Below, in pieces: positions 12,592 through 14,378 of a DNA stretch of 14,378 bases. The DNA is taken from positions 1 through 14,378 of the forward strand of contig CAZINR010000034.1 of the NCBI GenBank assembly GCA_964540655.1, read 5' to 3'. The position numbers were made by a program, and so were the translations under genes. A model generated the notes under the pieces. The model saw only the letters and a program-made list of their open reading frames with translations. It made no database searches and was not told where the DNA came from. Within the stretch, counting starts at the first letter, position 1, and each line of letters begins with the position of its first letter. The DNA is from CAZQBY01 sp964540655. Lineage in GTDB: Archaea; Altiarchaeota; Altiarchaeia; JAFGQM01.

Positions 12592-13152
12592 TTATTCGAG
12601 GGACTTCACGGCTTTCCTTATCTTGTTGTGGCATGCGCTCAGGCTGGTGCTGACGGCTAGCCCCCCGTGATTCTTCAACACTACCAGCTTTTTCTCCTTC
12701 AGGGCTTTGACCGCGGCATGAGCAAGCTCAGGCGTCCCATAAGGATGCTCTTTTTCGGTCTCAATGAACCTGCCTGCGCTCTCCAGAAGCCCCTCCTTGT
12801 GGAAATGCACAACGGCTTTGACTCTGGGAAACTTCTCGTATATCAGCCAGTGCATCATCGCCTCGGAGGATGGGGGAGTCTTACCCACGATTCTGACGAC
12901 CCGGTTTTTCTCATTGACTCCCCTGACCAGGATCATGTCTTCGGCACCTATGCCGCTCATGTCCTTGCCGGTAGGGGTTATCACCATGCCGTCGTTCACC
13001 CTCACGCTTATGTTACCGTTGTTGCGGTCCAGGAGATTGTCCTCTCTAAGGCGGGAGAGCTCCTTGACTATCGTCTTCCTCTCGTCTTCGTACCCGAAAT
13101 CCGTGCCCTCGAAGAGCGTCTTGAATTTGACCCCTACGTATCCCTCTGCCAT
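12592..13152 (-). CDS. Class II aldolase/adducin-family protein (FucA-like)
   Basis: This 186-residue protein has the zinc aldolase/epimerase fold. Marks are NNGNISVR (44-51), ITPTGKD (58-64), PPSSE (93-97) with the catalytic Glu97, VVHFH (114-118) and NHGG (161-164). The three zinc His are H116, H118 and H161. Family members split sugar-1-phosphates to DHAP plus an aldehyde (FucA, RhaD, Ald2), and some are dehydratases (MtnB) or epimerases (AraD). With mtnP and mtnA in the window, methylthioribulose-1-phosphate is a reasonable but unproven substrate. The ATG is 26 bases from a TATA-like box, so the transcript is probably leaderless. Confidence 0.88.
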   Translation of the reverse strand: MAEGYVGVKFKTLFEGTDFGYEDERKTIVKELSRLREDNLLDRNNGNISVRVNDGMVITPTGKDMSGIGAEDMILVRGVNEKNRVVRIVGKTPPSSEAMMHWLIYEKFPRVKAVVHFHKEGLLESAGRFIETEKEHPYGTPELAHAAVKALKEKKLVVLKNHGGLAVSTSLSACHNKIRKAVKSLE

Positions 13153-13157
13153 GGTTA

Positions 13158-13184
13158 GTTTTTAACACTCACGCATTAAAATAA
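13158..13184. promoter_or_regulatory. Divergent TATA boxes of the aldolase and the coiled-coil gene
   Basis: GTTTTTAACA (13158-13167) read rightward is about 26 bases before the GTG at 13189. ATTATTTTAAT (13184-13174) read leftward is about 26 bases before the aldolase ATG at 13152. Each box overlaps the other gene's initiation region, so the two promoters may compete. Confidence 0.45.
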
Positions 13185-13188
13185 TTTG

Positions 13189-13839
13189 GTGGACCCGCTC
13201 GAGAAGAAAAGGCTCAAGCAAGAGCTGAAACAGCTTAGGAAGAGAAAACCGGAGAAGACCTCCGATGTGAACTTCCACCTCATGCTGCTGATAGTGATAC
13301 TTCTGGTGGCCCTTGTAGCGGCCACTTTCTACTTCTTCTGGAAGCACGACGAGATAGTGGGGGAGAGTGAGGAAAGGATAGAAGAGGTCACTGGCAAGGA
13401 AGAGCTCTTAGGGCAATGCCAGAGCGAGCTTGATAAAGCCAAATCCGAGATGGAGGCTCTGGCCGAAGAGCTGAACATCAGCTCGGCTTCGAGGAGCTCA
13501 CTGAACGAGCTATATCAGGGCCTATCCAGAGCGAACGAGGACTTAGAGGAGGACCTAACCGGCACTCGGGAGAGCCTCTCGGACTGCCACACGGATTTGG
13601 GGGAGTACGAGGAAGACCTTTCACAAGCCGTCCAGGACTACACCGACTGCATATCCGACTACAACGAGAAGGTGAGCGAGCTCAGCGCGGCGAACATGGA
13701 GATAGACGAGAAGGACGACAGGATAAGCGAGCTAATGGCAGACCTTGACGACGCGCTGGACGACTTGGACGATTTGAACGACACCCTGACACAGCTCCAA
13801 GCATGCGTCGAGGACAACAACTGCACTGCGTGCATCTAA
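13189..13839 (+). CDS. Membrane-anchored extracellular coiled-coil protein
   Basis: The GTG at 13189 is preferred to the TTG at 13186 because it sits 26 bases from the TATA box. The 216-residue product has a basic N-terminus (KKRLKQELKQLRKRK), one membrane span at about 30-51 and then an acidic heptad-rich coiled coil to the end. Positive-inside charge puts the coil outside the cell. Cysteines recur along it (77, 133, 154, 206, 212, 215), three of them in repeats of the type Q/D-C-x-S/T-D/E-h, suggesting interchain disulfides. NIS, NDT and NCT are possible N-glycosylation sites. A structural or cell-envelope role is likely; the family is not recognised. The next gene begins 1 base after the stop. 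Confidence 0.75.
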   Translation: MDPLEKKRLKQELKQLRKRKPEKTSDVNFHLMLLIVILLVALVAATFYFFWKHDEIVGESEERIEEVTGKEELLGQCQSELDKAKSEMEALAEELNISSASRSSLNELYQGLSRANEDLEEDLTGTRESLSDCHTDLGEYEEDLSQAVQDYTDCISDYNEKVSELSAANMEIDEKDDRISELMADLDDALDDLDDLNDTLTQLQACVEDNNCTACI

Positions 13840-13840
13840 G

Positions 13841-14378
13841 ATGGAGAGGATAAGCAATTTCGAGGACCGGATTCAGGAGAATCTGAAGAGGATGAAGAAG
13901 GTGTCTCTTTTCAGCTACTCCCTTTTATTCATAACTGCGTTTCTGGCTTCGGTCTTGGTGCTCTTCCTTATCGGCGCCAGCATATACATGGCCTTCCTGC
14001 CTGCCGGCATCGTGATTGCGGTAGCATACGCCCTCAACAGCAGGAGGCAGGACACCATGGCAGAGATGGAGAAGGGAAATCCCGCCCTGGAGGAGAGGCT
14101 GAGGACCGCTTATGACAATAAGAACAAGGAGAACATCATAGTCCGGGAGCTCGTAAGAGAAGTGAGCGACGACCTCTACGAAGTCAGGCCGAGCGCCTTC
14201 GTAAACATGCGAAGGGTAAACACTTATGTGGGCGTTTCGGTCATAATTGTTTTCTTGCTGCTCTTCCTGCTCTTCGCCGGGCTGGGCGGGATGGGGAATC
14301 TGGGCGGCCTTTTCGGCGGCGGCGGGGGCGGAGGCAGCGGCGGCTCCCAAGGCCAGGGCTCCGGCGGGGGCGGCGGTG
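13841..14378 (+). CDS. Membrane protein with Gly-rich C-terminus (runs off the window)
   Basis: The ATG at 13841 follows the coiled-coil stop by one base and the frame is still open after 179 codons. Residues 22-64 form two hydrophobic segments, joined by a short turn. A soluble part follows with NPALEERLRTAYDN (80-93), a phrase I associate with uncharacterised archaeal membrane proteins. A third span at about 129-149 leads into a Gly/Ser/Gln-rich stretch (150-179) that continues past the edge. The layout suggests an archaeal envelope protein working with the coiled-coil partner. The function is unknown. Confidence 0.75.
   Translation, partial: MERISNFEDRIQENLKRMKKVSLFSYSLLFITAFLASVLVLFLIGASIYMAFLPAGIVIAVAYALNSRRQDTMAEMEKGNPALEERLRTAYDNKNKENIIVRELVREVSDDLYEVRPSAFVNMRRVNTYVGVSVIIVFLLLFLLFAGLGGMGNLGGLFGGGGGGGSGGSQGQGSGGGGG

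Noticed and set aside
14290..14378. GGC/GGG-rich tract as a nucleotide repeat
   Set aside because: It is the in-frame coding of a Gly/Ser/Gln-rich protein tail, not an independent repeat array.
1..14378. CRISPR array, tRNA, rRNA or insertion sequence
   Set aside because: No evenly spaced direct repeats, cloverleaf, conserved rRNA core or transposase was seen; gaps between genes are too short to hold them.

Overview
The window reads as archaeal chromosome. Supporting signs are Ogg2-type DNA glycosylase, MtnP/MtnA without bacterial salvage partners, an AbrB/PIN VapBC pair, a ferredoxin:thioredoxin reductase-like protein, frequent AUA and AGG/AGA codons, TATA-like boxes about 24-27 bases before several start codons (implying leaderless mRNAs), and GTGAT-type Shine-Dalgarno sequences elsewhere. 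Compact genes and a stand-alone H-domain [FeFe] hydrogenase suggest a DPANN-type anaerobe or microaerophile; this placement is inference. No tRNA, rRNA, CRISPR, insertion sequence or integrase was seen, and no gap between genes exceeds about 75 bases.

Layout: (1) 1-2878, minus strand: the start of 5'-methylthioadenosine phosphorylase (mtnP), a 39-residue orphan antitoxin-tail ORF, a VapBC pair, methylthioribose-1-phosphate isomerase (mtnA) and an Ogg2 8-oxoguanine glycosylase. (2) 2950-4579, plus strand: a 356-residue [FeFe] hydrogenase consisting of the catalytic H-domain alone, followed 7 bases later by a six-helix membrane protein. (3) 4651-8460, plus strand: a tight eight-gene operon for oxygen and peroxide defence: rubredoxin, ferritin, flavodiiron protein, rubrerythrin, a mini rubredoxin-like protein, an FTR catalytic-like protein, a second diiron ferritin-like protein and desulfoferrodoxin. 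(4) 9821-8479, minus strand: a three-gene unit of anchored cytochrome b5, a two-helix putative heme b protein and an anchored sulfite-oxidase-fold molybdoenzyme. It looks like a rebuilt MsrPQ-type extracytoplasmic reductase or oxidase. (5) 9883-13152: an unknown helical protein (plus strand), then a minus-strand block of class II aldolase, a small Cys-rich protein, an LsrF-like class I aldolase and a zinc MDR dehydrogenase. (6) 13189-14378, plus strand: two envelope proteins, a membrane-anchored coiled coil and a Gly-rich double-membrane-span protein cut by the window end.

How it may fit together: regions 2 and 3 combine an oxygen-sensitive H2 enzyme with a full set of rubredoxin-fed O2, H2O2 and superoxide reductases, as expected for an anaerobe that meets oxygen. 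Ogg2 repairs the oxidative DNA damage that follows. MtnP and MtnA take methylthioadenosine to methylthioribulose-1-phosphate. The class II aldolase and MDR dehydrogenase 10 kb away could cleave it and reduce the product (a DHAP-shunt-like route), but this is a hypothesis. The two most notable items are the minimal archaeal [FeFe] hydrogenase and the cytochrome b5 / mini-heme / molybdoenzyme trio.
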